Positions 11,059 through 21,245 are shown, counted from the first letter of the stretch. The stretch: 64,000 nucleotides of DNA from Marsupella aquatica (GCA_973895155.1 OZ316899.1:1922001-1986000); one strand, 5' to 3'. Notes: generated by a model not told the origin, from the sequence alone. Translations and numbers: made by a program.

Positions 11059-12345
11059 TGTAAGTCGTGGGTATTTCCAAAATCATGAAGAAACTGAAAA
11101 TTTTTAAATTTTTTAGGGGGTTTAACCTCTAATTGTTGATAACAGAACGGAGATAGCATTCTGTCTACAAGTTACGGTCCCCAAGTTTAAAGTAAGTTTA
11201 CGAGTAAACTCCAGTTACGAGTTACGAGTTAGTAGTTACGAGTTACGGGGTTGCGACAGTATACTAGTTACGAGTATACTAGTTACGACTTACTAGTTAG
11301 GGCTTTACGAGTTGTGCCTTACGAGTTGGCGACCGATGATCGCGACGTCTTACGGCTACTTCCAACGGGACTTAGCAACGGGATGGCGAACGCGAATTGA
11401 AGAAAAGGCAAATTAGACTTCGGGCGCTCACTCCTAACTTAATTCCTGCCACCTCTGTTGATTCTACCAGCTTCCCCACTCCTTAGTGCACTCAACATAA
11501 CGGATGAGAGCTATGGCAAACCTCGGCATTGATGAACAGTACCGAGTTGACACTCTGGCAATTCCTAAGAGCATAGTCGCCCGAATTCCACCAGCGCCCG
11601 ATAGCTATGCAAATTTACGGACTTCCTTACAGCAGCTAGGTTTGCAGCATCTACTTGTCGTTCCTTGGGAAGTAGAGCTCGACACATATTTGCAGGATTT
11701 TGTAAAGGGGTCAGTGCTTGCTCCTGAATTTCGACGGACTATTCGAGCTCGACCCAGCTTATGGACTGTGGAACAAATTGCTTATGCCTTCCGCTGCCCT
11801 TCAGAAGGAGAAGGATTGTATTCAAAGAAGAAAGATTTATCTACACCTTACTTCTCTGGGACTCGCAATCTCACCAATGGCTGGAATTTAACACAATGTA
11901 TTTATCCAGATTTGAGAGTGCTTCTGGAATTTCTAGTACCCATTTTACACCCGAAGAAGCCAACCATCTGTCTAGTGGCTTTGGTGAATACAATTGTAGC
12001 CGCACACAGTGGATCTGTCCAGGTGAATTGGGCCCTACTAATTTTCAATGTGATGAAGGATCAGGTGAGGACCATGAAGGCAGGTAGACCCACTCGTCTG
12101 CAGATTTATTTGTCTCAACTCTATCATGCTTATGATTGTTTATATCCAGAGGAGAAAACGGAAAGAGGGCTGCTCCTGATTGAGTTAGGCATTGAAGAAG
12201 ACCTAAGTATGGAAGAACCAGTGGATGCTGTTCCCCTGGATTCTCATGATCAGAATGTGGATGCTGAGATGGAATTAGATAGGACACCTGCTCATAACTT
12301 AGAGCTGGTTTGACACCCTCTGCATAACGTGGTGTATTCGCCAAG
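11059..12345 (+). repeat. E1 3' LTR, left part
   Basis: Left portion of the full-length 3' LTR. It continues at 21938 after nested element E2. The net LTR length is about 4.1 kb, exceptionally long for an LTR. The 11059-11500 leader holds the TTACGAGT array. Confidence 0.9.
11504..12313 (+). CDS. LTR-encoded protein 1 of E1 (plant-mobile/transposon-domain-like)
   Basis: 269 codons, open and ending at a stop 33 bp before the E2 insertion. The middle has a short hydrophobic block ending AYAFRCP. A helical block follows (VNWALLIFNVMKDQVRTM ... YLSQLYHAYDCL), then an acidic tail. The arrangement 'target-like block ending in FC/FG-LP, then N-WA-, then a helix ending in Y' recurs in the LTR ORFs of E3 (38507-40702) and E5 (55931-57403). 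I therefore regard them as one diverged family, possibly related to the plant transposon-associated 'Transposase_32' or mobile domains. The function is unknown. It lies in the U3-like region, so both LTRs would carry it in an intact element. Confidence 0.5.
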   Translation: MRAMANLGIDEQYRVDTLAIPKSIVARIPPAPDSYANLRTSLQQLGLQHLLVVPWEVELDTYLQDFVKGSVLAPEFRRTIRARPSLWTVEQIAYAFRCPSEGEGLYSKKKDLSTPYFSGTRNLTNGWNLTQCIYPDLRVLLEFLVPILHPKKPTICLVALVNTIVAAHSGSVQVNWALLIFNVMKDQVRTMKAGRPTRLQIYLSQLYHAYDCLYPEEKTERGLLLIELGIEEDLSMEEPVDAVPLDSHDQNVDAEMELDRTPAHNLELV

Positions 12346-12955
12346 TGTCGTGCGCATACATATCGCTACACAACATACATCGCTTGTCACATACATCCAG
12401 ACATAGTCACACTGCCACATCACAAATACAAGAGAATGGAATACAAGTGGAACTCATGTCCACACATGTCCAAAACCCACAATAATCTTCATACAATCGG
12501 CACAACGATCTCGGTCAACAATACCCCATCGATCCCGCACCGATCCGATCACACACGTATGTCAAGCCAACGCACCTTGCACTACTCAAGGAATCCACGT
12601 TACACAAGCGGAGCTCACAGCCACCATAGCCACACTCAAGCTCCTCTCTCTCCAAGGCTCAACATTGAAAGATGACCTTTCAATGCCTCACAAGTGAGAA
12701 GTACCCTCTCACACAAACCTGACAGAACCTTATCGGCTCCAATAGCACTCATACCAAACGTACATACTCTAATAGCACGATATACTACTACACTACTCAG
12801 AATGGTGTGACAGCTGTCGTGCGCATACATATCGCTACACAACATACATCGCTTGTCACATACATCCAGACATAGTCACACTGCCACATCACAAATACAA
12901 GAGAATGGAATACAAGTGGAACTCATGTCCACACATGTCCAAAACCCACAATCGC
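12346..12955 (-). repeat. E2 left terminal repeats, arrangement R1-P-R1
   Basis: A 138-bp block R1 occurs at about 12346-12483 and again at about 12815-12951, apparently identical. Between them is the about 330-bp block P (12487-12816), which recurs at the other end of E2 (21609-21937). Read on the minus strand, P starts TGTCACACC. R1 runs TGTGGGTTTT..CGACA and follows a G-rich purine tract (12953-12962). The simplest reading is an LTR made of P+R1 with a second partial LTR in tandem, or a small R1-flanked element. I cannot decide between these. Confidence 0.65.
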
Positions 12956-13125
12956 CCCCCTAGCTGGGAGTAAGGTCCCCTAACTCTAGCTAGCCATGAG
13001 TTCTACAAGGTTGATATACACCTTTTTAGGTGTGAAGATCAGGAGGCCGGGTGCAAGTGAGCCCCATCGATCACCTACCTGCAATCCATATCTGCCAAGA
13101 GAACACAAATGATAACTAGTCGGCT

Positions 13126-16100
13126 TCACCGACACTGAGGACACAACCATGATCCACTAGGAATCACCTGCAATGGTGGTGTCAAACATGACATGTGCCA
13201 TCCTCTAGAACACTTATCACAAATCAACATAGTAGCTGCTCCCTGAGCAGATCCACACAACATACATTTCAAGCCAGCACGAACATGTGCCAAGCTTGGA
13301 TCTACTGTACCATCAATGTTGGGAAGGTGACATGGTGCACAGTTGCGCACATGATCCTTCCAAACCATACCATCGCGTCCCTCCAACATCAGGACACCAG
13401 AAGGCAACACTTCACGCACACGTAAGATTGTCCGGCCTGCGGTCACATCAAGTGTCGTGGGTGCTGTCTGCTGCAAATAAACATAATCACCAGGATGAAA
13501 TCGTCGAATGCTTGCACAGTAACCTCCTCCACGAATAGTGGCATACCTCAAAGTATCACGATGTTGGGCAATGGCAAGGTTGTCAAAAGCCATGGGCATC
13601 ACTCTCTGAAATACCCGTGCTCTCTCTGAACACACCTTGACCCAAACATCAGGATCATCCAAGTTCACAACTGGTGCAGCATGACGACGAATAGCTGCTG
13701 GCAAATCTGGCTCTCTACCATAGAGCAAAAAGTAGGGTGAGAAGGATGCAAGTGATGCTTGCCGACTGAAACGGTAGCCCATAGCTAACCAAGGTAGCTG
13801 GAGATCCCAATCTCCCAGATGACCAACCTGCAAGCCATACTTACGCAATCCTCTCTTCATAGTTTGCACAACTCTCTCAGCTAATCCATCTGCCTCAGGA
13901 TGATCACGAGAGGTAGTGCGATGATCAATCAGAGCTTGTTCACACAAACTCTCAAACTCTCCACGGAACTCAGTTCCTTGATCAGTCAACACCTCAGCTG
14001 GTGCTCCAAAATGACTGAGTACACGATCCAAAAATGTAGCAGCAACTCCTCCACTGGCTTTATCTAGCAACGCCACTAGCTCAATCCACTTGGAGAAGTG
14101 CTCCACCATGACCAAAACATACCGATTATGACGTTGGGTAAGAGGTAATGGACCAGCAAAATCCAAACTCCAACGATATCCCAAACCCATGATCGGTAAC
14201 GGGTGCAACTGGGAAGTGGGAGCATTAAATGATGCTCTCACTCTGTCACATACCACACACTTAGCTATCAACTGCTGGACATGAGTGTGCATACCACGCC
14301 ACCAATACTGCGTCTGCAACAAGCTGTAAGTGTGCTTCACACCAAAGTGACCCAACTCCTCGTGCGCATGTCGCACCAAATGTACTCGTTGTGATGGTTT
14401 TGGTACCACCAACATCCTACCATCATGCAGTACTCTCAAAAGATGGTTTCCCTCCCATCGAAACCTCTTGGCTCTCTGTAGAACCCTGTCACGTTCCTTG
14501 GCATCAACACTGCCAACAATAGAACTATTGCGCAGATATTCCAACACTCTCACATCATTGTGAATATCTTGTTGTCCAGAAGTTACCTCACCAACATCCA
14601 CATCTGAAGACTCATCACCCACTCCATCCAATGAAGTAGAGTCCACAGATCCACTGTATGTTGGCACCCAACAAAGAAAGGCAGATGCATGCCATCCTGG
14701 CACCATCTCCTTATCTGACTCATCATGCCATCTGGCTCCAGTCTCATCCTGCTGACTGGTACATGGATTGCGGCTTAATCCATCTGCATCCAAGTTCACT
14801 TTTCCAGGCCTATGCACCACCTGGAAATCATACTCCTGTAACAACAATGCCCATCGTGCAAGCTTCCCTGTAAGCTTATCAGACTCCATTAACCACTTAA
14901 GAGGCTGATGATCAGTGATCAAGGTGAAGGGGTTACCAAACAAGTAGCAACGAAAGTGTGCAACAGCCCACACTGCTGCCAAACACTCTCCCTCATAAGA
15001 GCTATACTTAGCCTCTGCTGAATTGTTTGATCTACTGGCATAAGCCACAACAAACTCATTCCCCTCATCATCCTTCTGAGTCAGCACTGCTCCAAGTCCT
15101 ACTCCACTCCAATCAGTGTGTAGCTGAAATGGTCTGCCTGAAATGGGTCTTCTCAAAATAGGGGATGATGCCAACCTTTGCTTCAACTCCTGAAAGGCAT
15201 GCTCCTGGTCATCACCCCAAATCCATTCCTGACCCAACTTAGTGAGTATGGTCAAAGGTTTAGCAAGCTGGCTAAATCCTTTAACATACCTCCTGTAGTA
15301 GCTCGCCAATCCCAAGAATGCACGAACTCTACTCACATCAGTAGGACAAGGAATCTGTGTAATGGCCTCCACTTTAGTCTGCTGTACACCCAATCCCCCT
15401 GGGTATATGGTGTGGCCCAAATACTCAATCTGGTCTTGGAAGAACTTACACTTGCTAGGATGGAGCTTCAACCCATGTGCTCTCAATCTCTCCAACACAG
15501 TCTGCAAGTGCTGCTGATGTTCTTCCACAGTAGAAGAATAGACCAAAATATCATCAATATAACATCTGACAAAATCCAAACCTGCAAGGATTCGATCCAT
15601 GACTCTCTGGAACTCAGCTGGTGCATTCTTCAACCCAAATGGTAAGAATAACCATTGATACAAACGATCTTTGCCATAAGAATCAATCCCCCAGAATGCT
15701 GTCTTGGACCTGTCAGCATGCCTAATTGGAAGCTGATGGTATCCTGCCCTCAGATCCAATGAACTGAAAACCTTTGCATGCCCCACAGCATCAAAGATCT
15801 CCTCAGGTGTGGGCATGGCATATCGATCAGATTTTGTCTGGCGATTAATAGGTCTGTAATCACCACACATGCGCCTATCTGTGTAATTGCCATGCACATC
15901 CTTCTTGGCTGGCATCACTGTGGCAGATGCATACTCCCCATATGAAATCTCCACCAATCCAGCCTCCAACAAATCTTGAGTTCTACTTTGAATCAGAGCT
16001 CTCTCCATGTCACTATAACGGTATGGCCTACGAAAGATTGGCGCATCACTAGCCAATTCAATCTGAATACCAGGGCCCTTCAATGTCCCCAAATCCTTCA

Positions 16101-16251
16101 TGCTGAATGCAAAACAATTCCAATAACTCTTCAGGAATCGATGCATGCGACGTCTCTCCTCCCCTGTTAACTTAGGGCCAAGCTGTGGTTCCCAATTCTC
16201 CACCAAATCCCTAATATCTCTTTGTAGGGTAGAAGAGATAGCCGATGATTG
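13126..16251 (-). CDS. E2 pol: RT, RNase H, integrase with C-terminal PHD finger
   Basis: Open from just after the TAG at 16254-16252; first Met at 16206 (1026 codons). RT has the intact motif YIDDILVYSS near residue 214. RNase H has TDWSGVGLGA and TDHQPLKWL. Integrase has the HHCC finger (HAHEELGHFG ... CVVCDR) and the DDE residues in SLDFAGP, TDQGTEF and the AERVVQ helix. The last about 46 residues (13129-13266) form a C4HC3 PHD finger: CMLC, CDKC, a WHMSC His/Cys pair, then CPQC. PHD fingers read histone tails; here it sits where chromoviruses carry a chromodomain, so a targeting role is a natural inference. No frameshift is seen in this part. Confidence 0.93.
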   Translation of the reverse strand, partial: QSSAISSTLQRDIRDLVENWEPQLGPKLTGEERRRMHRFLKSYWNCFAFSMKDLGTLKGPGIQIELASDAPIFRRPYRYSDMERALIQSRTQDLLEAGLVEISYGEYASATVMPAKKDVHGNYTDRRMCGDYRPINRQTKSDRYAMPTPEEIFDAVGHAKVFSSLDLRAGYHQLPIRHADRSKTAFWGIDSYGKDRLYQWLFLPFGLKNAPAEFQRVMDRILAGLDFVRCYIDDILVYSSTVEEHQQHLQTVLERLRAHGLKLHPSKCKFFQDQIEYLGHTIYPGGLGVQQTKVEAITQIPCPTDVSRVRAFLGLASYYRRYVKGFSQLAKPLTILTKLGQEWIWGDDQEHAFQELKQRLASSPILRRPISGRPFQLHTDWSGVGLGAVLTQKDDEGNEFVVAYASRSNNSAEAKYSSYEGECLAAVWAVAHFRCYLFGNPFTLITDHQPLKWLMESDKLTGKLARWALLLQEYDFQVVHRPGKVNLDADGLSRNPCTSQQDETGARWHDESDKEMVPGWHASAFLCWVPTYSGSVDSTSLDGVGDESSDVDVGEVTSGQQDIHNDVRVLEYLRNSSIVGSVDAKERDRVLQRAKRFRWEGNHLLRVLHDGRMLVVPKPSQRVHLVRHAHEELGHFGVKHTYSLLQTQYWWRGMHTHVQQLIAKCVVCDRVRASFNAPTSQLHPLPIMGLGYRWSLDFAGPLPLTQRHNRYVLVMVEHFSKWIELVALLDKASGGVAATFLDRVLSHFGAPAEVLTDQGTEFRGEFESLCEQALIDHRTTSRDHPEADGLAERVVQTMKRGLRKYGLQVGHLGDWDLQLPWLAMGYRFSRQASLASFSPYFLLYGREPDLPAAIRRHAAPVVNLDDPDVWVKVCSERARVFQRVMPMAFDNLAIAQHRDTLRYATIRGGGYCASIRRFHPGDYVYLQQTAPTTLDVTAGRTILRVREVLPSGVLMLEGRDGMVWKDHVRNCAPCHLPNIDGTVDPSLAHVRAGLKCMLCGSAQGAATMLICDKCSRGWHMSCLTPPLQVIPSGSWLCPQCR

Positions 16252-16257
16252 CTATTT
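16249..16257 (-). promoter_or_regulatory. possible leaky stop UAG CAA UCA between methyltransferase and RT
   Basis: The third in-frame TAG is followed by CAATCA, which fits the UAG-CARYYA readthrough consensus known from tobacco mosaic virus. The other two TAGs in E2 are followed by TTG and ACT and do not fit. It lies exactly at the domain boundary, where translational control of pol output would make sense. Inference only. Confidence 0.45.
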
Positions 16258-17388
16258 AGCAGTAGATTGAGCAGTCCCTTCCTGCTCAACAATCTGTCCA
16301 GCCGCCAATCCTGTCATAGGTCCATGGACTGTCTGCTCGCCCCCAGCTGTGGTCAATACTGTCTTAGTGGACCGCAAGCTCACCAAGGGACAATCAGTAA
16401 TTCCGGCAGAGCGCATCCGCAACTGTTCAGCTACTCCCAAGCTGATAATCCAAGTCAAACAATTCAAATCCATTGCTTGACCAAGAACCTGGCGCCGCAA
16501 ACCCTCTGACACAGAGGCAACTGCAGTGGTGCCAGTAAAAAATCCCATAGCACGCTCTCTCTCATCAGCAGTAGGCTCCACTAACTGCTGGAGAGCTGTG
16601 TCCCATACAAGTCCAGGGCCACCTGCTCTGAATGCATATGAAGTAGAGTGGCTTACAAGAGTGGGTAATGCACAACGTGGGCACCCAACTGCATTGACCA
16701 TTGCCAATGGAGGTCTATCAGGTTGGGTCACACCCTGTGCACGACGCCCTGGATCCAAAATATCATCCACCACTAAGGCTGGTGAGCGTGGAATGCTGTC
16801 AAATGCGCGCTTCAGCACCTCACATGGGATCAAATTAGTCTACCATAAGCGTGGACGATGTGCACGAGAACCCACATGTGCAGCATCCAATAACACAGCA
16901 GGTCCAATCCAAGACCTCACCTGGTGAACACTGGCAACAATCCGACTACGATCATCACCTAACAATGGCACATTCTCCAAAATGTATGCTGGAGACTGTG
17001 TCTGATGTAGCTGGAGGTGACGCAGCACCCGTAACATCTCCCAAAACAATGCAGAGCGTGGATCATGAAGTCCATGCCCAATGCCAGCTCTAGATTGGCC
17101 CTGACATGGCCAACCAGCAATCACCAAATCAATGGGGCCAACACGATGTAGATGATCCGCCCCCAACAATGAAATATCAGCAGGTAGTGCATGCTGATAA
17201 CCACGAACAGCATCCACTGGCAGCAACTATGGATATCTATCCACCAACATAGCCACATGTCGCAATGAGACCCTCCGTGTTGTCTCATCTGTCTCCACAT
17301 ACAAATAACGACGCACAGGAATTCCTGCCTGAAGAACAGCAGCCAATCCAGTGCTAATCCCACCAAAAAGATCCAACAAACAAATACC
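16252..17388 (-). CDS. DNMT3-like C5-cytosine DNA methyltransferase domain of the E2 polyprotein
   Basis: Lies in frame between protease and RT. Motif I LLDLFGGISTG begins just inside the upstream gag frame. Motif IV GWPCQGQS holds the catalytic Cys. ENVP is motif VI. A SRAHRPRLW block is motif VIII. ERERAMGF resembles motif IX, and LGQAMDLNCLTW resembles motif X. The spacing and the ALFWEMLRVL and HRPRLW-TN segments look more like DNMT3/DRM than DNMT1. Two TAG codons interrupt it: 17229-17227 (probably from CAG) and 16836-16834 (after RPRLW, probably from TGG, since DNMT3 has an aromatic there). Family enzymes transfer methyl from SAM to cytosine C5. In this copy the catalytic residues survive but the stops would truncate it unless read through. 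Charophyte retroelements with DNMTs have been reported before, from memory. Confidence 0.9.
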
Positions 17389-20241
17389 CTCCGGTGGATA
17401 CTGCCAAGCAATAGGAGTGGTATCCAATGGTGAAAGAGTCACAGGTCCATCTGCAAGAGACTGCTCTGCTCCTGACTGTGGTGTAAAAGCATGACGCCAT
17501 GCATCATGTACCAATCGTGCTGCTGCCTGTGGCAAGGCTTGTGCAGTGCCCCACACTGGTGGCACAACACTGCCAACAGGTAATCCTCGCATGATGTGCT
17601 CCTCATGAGACTCCTCCAATGGTGGAACATCGGCTGCATGCGCATTACCCTCAATCAAATCATCAGGTCCAGCAATTACACCACTGAATGCTGCCAAAGA
17701 CAATGGTGTGGATTTAGGGCCTCCCATAGGTCCACTAAATCTCACTGGCAATTTGCTCAATCGAGCATCTCCTGACTGCCAATCAGGTCTATATGACACT
17801 GATTCCTCCCAAAAATCAAGAATAAATCCCATGGGGTAGAGCACTGTACATCCCACCAACACATCATATGACTCTGCCTTAGTCAGAATAGCCCGCGCCT
17901 GTATCTGTGAGCTATCTGTGGTATGACCTTCCTGAATCCTCAAATCAAGTGGTCTCCTGGTGATATGCTGTGTAGGTGTAGGTCCCCCCAATGAAGTCTG
18001 AATGGGAAAGGGACAATCCTCCAAATCCTCTGGACGCAATCCCAATCCACGTATGGCAGACTTCCCCAACATCAAGGGCTGAGCACCAGTATCCAGTAAC
18101 ACTCTCTCTGGCTGGTATACTGCTCCAGAAGGCCCAAATAATCGGAAGATACCACTCCGATTATCCAATGACACAACACTAGGTTTAAACCTAGTCCTCT
18201 CAAATGCAGGGCGTGCTGGTAAATCCACCAACCTCACTGCTGCTGCATGCCATGTCTCACTAGTAGCAGTAGGTGGCATGGTCTTCACTACATCAACACT
18301 GCAAGTTGCTTCTGCATGGGAAGCAACCACTGGAGTGTCCTCACAGAGTGTAGCTGCCAATCTGAACACTTCTGCAGGACCAACTCCCAAGTTCAGCATG
18401 TCTGTCACTGAAAATAATGGGGTGCGTACTATGGCAATAGCCGCCCCCAGCAAGGTACCTGTCATCCCTGCTGCATCACTACCTAATTTTGCCAACTTAC
18501 CCACATCAGGGTTTGTCCGAACCGGGTTCATAGAGGCAGTCTGAATTGTCTCTGACAATGTAAAAGACTGAGGAAGCTTTGTCTGCCGACGTGCATCCCC
18601 CCTTTGTGGATCTAACTCCACTACTGCTCCTCGGGGCTCAAGAGCTTTGGCTGCCCCACGTATCAAAGCTGCTGATGCATCAATATGTGCAGTGCCACAC
18701 ATGAATCCCATGGTGGCAAGGTCTCCATCAGCTCCATAAGATGTGGAAGGACCATGGGATGTGGAAGGTCCATAGGATGTAGATGCCCCATCACCAGAAT
18801 TAGGTCTCACCTGGGAACTAGCCATGGCAGCTAGTTGTTGCTCCAATTGAGCAATCTTAGCATCCTTTGGATCTATGGTTACAGCAGGGGCAGCGTCACC
18901 TCCCTGTCTCCTTGCATGTGGCATGCCACGACCACGTCCACCACCTCTACCTCCTCCTCCTCTTCCCTGATCATGTGTACGGGATCCTCCTCTTCGTAAC
19001 TCAGGGTGGAGTGAGAAACACCTATCCTTGGTGTGTCCAGGAGCTCCACAGTGATCACACTGTCGCTGATCAGGCGCTGATGCTCCCCCTGATCCTCTAT
19101 GATCTGGACAATATCTCTGTGCATGATCCCCACCACAGGTCCAACATCCTGACTGCTGTCCAGCATAAGAGGGCACAGGTCTCTGGCTGGTAGACTCTCG
19201 TGCAGTAGGCTTCTCCCTCTGGCTCTTCCGTGCAGTAGGCTGTGGTGTGGATGTAGATGCAGCCTTTGGTGCTTCCTTGGCAAATCCGAAAGTCACCACC
19301 TTCTCATTCACCATATTGAGCTCAATGCGCTCAGAAAGGGTGAAAACAACTGCTAATGTGGGATCTGCATCCCTAAGCAGAGTGACATCTCTCACTCTGC
19401 GTCGCAATTCTCTGTCCAGAATTGCATACCAAAACTGGACTGCCTGAGCCTCTGTCACTCCCTTGGTGACAGTGATCAATCTGCGCATACGTGTGTATGC
19501 CTCACGTAGGCTCTCTCCAGTCTTGCGTTGGAACTCCTGAAGACCCTTCAACTTATCAGTTCTCACACCCTGAAAGTTCTGCTTCAGTACCTCAAAGAAT
19601 TCCACCACAGGATTAAATGCTGGCGCAACTCCAGTTCCTGTCACAATCACACCGGCAGGAGTAGTGGTGGATGCTGCTGGAGTGCTGCTGGTGGATGGTG
19701 TGCCACTCTGGCTAGTGCTGCTAGAAGAAGCAGCAGCTGTGGCAATTGGTTGGGCAGCCGCACTAGTGCCATAGGTGATGGACACATAATTAGGCGACCA
19801 ATGCTGCCTCCATGCCTCAATCTCAACCAAATGAGCCTTCCGAAACTCATGGTAGTCATCCATGGGTGGCCCCTCCAAATGCTGGAATAATCCCTTCCAT
19901 GCCATGAAAGGGGTAAACAACGTGACATTACGCAATGTCTGCATATCACACCACGTATCAAACTCCTGGATGAAGTCATCCAGATCAATTGTGCCAACTG
20001 CACCAGAGTATCGTCGTGGGCCCTTTGTAGCCCCGTACATCTCGTCCATATCCCACAACAAAGGTGCAACCACCTGATGATGAGGAGAACTGGTCACTGA
20101 GTCCTCATCAGAATCACTGTCTGAAGCTGCACTGCTGATTGCTACCAATGCCGCTGGCCGAAACTGTGCCCCACTCCGAGTGAAACCGGTCCGTCGTCCA
20201 TCGGGTAATCCAGCAGCACCAGAAGAATCCGTGGTGACCAA
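17227..20241 (-). CDS. E2 gag-protease, running into methyltransferase motif I
   Basis: 1004 codons from the Met at 20241 to TAG 17229-17227. A capsid-like region (around residues 215-320) includes FEVLKQNFQG and LREAYTRMRRL. CCHC-type knuckles follow: CWTCGGDHAQRYC near residue 370 and CDHCGAPGHTKDRC near 400, with a Gly/Arg-rich tract after them. The aspartic protease core VLLDTGAQPLMLG lies near residue 715. The last 53 residues are the start of the methyltransferase. The large open span with no frameshift suggests recent activity. Confidence 0.9.
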   Translation of the reverse strand: MVTTDSSGAAGLPDGRRTGFTRSGAQFRPAALVAISSAASDSDSDEDSVTSSPHHQVVAPLLWDMDEMYGATKGPRRYSGAVGTIDLDDFIQEFDTWCDMQTLRNVTLFTPFMAWKGLFQHLEGPPMDDYHEFRKAHLVEIEAWRQHWSPNYVSITYGTSAAAQPIATAAASSSSTSQSGTPSTSSTPAASTTTPAGVIVTGTGVAPAFNPVVEFFEVLKQNFQGVRTDKLKGLQEFQRKTGESLREAYTRMRRLITVTKGVTEAQAVQFWYAILDRELRRRVRDVTLLRDADPTLAVVFTLSERIELNMVNEKVVTFGFAKEAPKAASTSTPQPTARKSQREKPTARESTSQRPVPSYAGQQSGCWTCGGDHAQRYCPDHRGSGGASAPDQRQCDHCGAPGHTKDRCFSLHPELRRGGSRTHDQGRGGGGRGGGRGRGMPHARRQGGDAAPAVTIDPKDAKIAQLEQQLAAMASSQVRPNSGDGASTSYGPSTSHGPSTSYGADGDLATMGFMCGTAHIDASAALIRGAAKALEPRGAVVELDPQRGDARRQTKLPQSFTLSETIQTASMNPVRTNPDVGKLAKLGSDAAGMTGTLLGAAIAIVRTPLFSVTDMLNLGVGPAEVFRLAATLCEDTPVVASHAEATCSVDVVKTMPPTATSETWHAAAVRLVDLPARPAFERTRFKPSVVSLDNRSGIFRLFGPSGAVYQPERVLLDTGAQPLMLGKSAIRGLGLRPEDLEDCPFPIQTSLGGPTPTQHITRRPLDLRIQEGHTTDSSQIQARAILTKAESYDVLVGCTVLYPMGFILDFWEESVSYRPDWQSGDARLSKLPVRFSGPMGGPKSTPLSLAAFSGVIAGPDDLIEGNAHAADVPPLEESHEEHIMRGLPVGSVVPPVWGTAQALPQAAARLVHDAWRHAFTPQSGAEQSLADGPVTLSPLDTTPIAWQYPPEGICLLDLFGGISTGLAAVLQAGIPVRRYLYVETDETTRRVSLRHVAMLVDRYP

Positions 20242-20769
20242 CCCTAACCTAATCTATGTGCTAACCCTAAGGGCAATCTATCCCTGTCAGCACCACAAGC
20301 ACTCACCATGGTGTGTTGGGCATCACTCCAACATCACCAAGAGAGAAATACACAACACACTAGAGTGTCCAGTTGCAAACCCGGATCACTCCTATGGAAT
20401 CAAGCACCCACACGAAACTAACATGGCGCATAAACAGGAAACATGTGTGAAGAGGATCTAGAAACAAGAATGGATACCATTCAACTCTCCACACAAAAGC
20501 AAATGCAAATCAATATGACAATGTGCATAAGGTTCAAGGAAGAGCCTTCATAATAGGCTTCACAATGGCACTCCAATATTGTAGATGAGAACCAAGGCAA
20601 AATTGGTTCAATCTGTGAGTCTAGATGGACTCATAAGTATCAAAAACCCTCTAACAGCCTCTGATTTGGCCTAGAATAGGCCTCTAAACAAACCGGGAAG
20701 TGTATAAAGCCCCCTGGCGCTTGAATCTAAACAACAAGTTGTCAAAGCTTGTGTGTACACAAGGTGGGA

Positions 20770-21008
20770 TGAGAACTTGCCAGTTAAGCGCTCGCGGTTG
20801 GGAATAGCCCCAGGATGGGTGACCTCCTCGCGCTCGACCTTGTGCCTCCCCTCGCGCTCACGGCCCGGAATAGCCCCGGGATGGGTGACCTCGACCTCGC
20901 GCCTGCCTGCGCTCGTGATGGGTGACTTCGCGCTCGCGGTTGGGAGCACTTTCGGGATGGGTGACCTCACGCGTTGCCTCGCGCGAGCACTTTCGGGATG
21001 GGTGACCT
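20770..21008 (+). promoter_or_regulatory. 5S rRNA-derived segment with amplified C-box
   Basis: 20774-20828 follows plant 5S rRNA through its internal promoter: GAACT, then AGTTAAGCG (20781-20789), then 22 nt, then GGATGGGTGACCTCC, the same 22-nt spacing as in 5S RNA recalled from memory. The C-box word GGATGGGTGACCTC or a close variant then repeats at about 20878, 20914, 20954 and 20995. 5S-derived pol III promoters are known in SINE3 elements and Cassandra retrotransposons. This one is on the plus strand, opposite to E2 gag-pol. Confidence 0.75.
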
Positions 21009-21245
21009 CGTGCACCTCACACCTGACCCCAAAAATGACTACTTCCTTCACGAAAAGCTCCCGAAAACTGTCGATTTCCTTCATGAAAAATGCAGCCCTT
21101 CCACAGAACTGGCAGCAGCTTGATTCAACACCTTTGACCCTCGTTTCTTTCACTGAAACGATGATACCGTCGCACGGGGCATTGGCAGCTCCGTTCCTTC
21201 AGGAAAAGAGCCGTCGCTTCACCTGTGCCTTGCCAACATCGTCCA

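Noticed and set aside
17991-20077. Open frames on the plus strand across E2 gag
   Set aside because: They are antisense shadows of a well-supported gag-protease-methyltransferase frame and show no motifs.
20770-21008. A functional 5S rRNA gene
   Set aside because: Only the internal promoter part matches; the 5' third and the 3' end of 5S RNA are absent.
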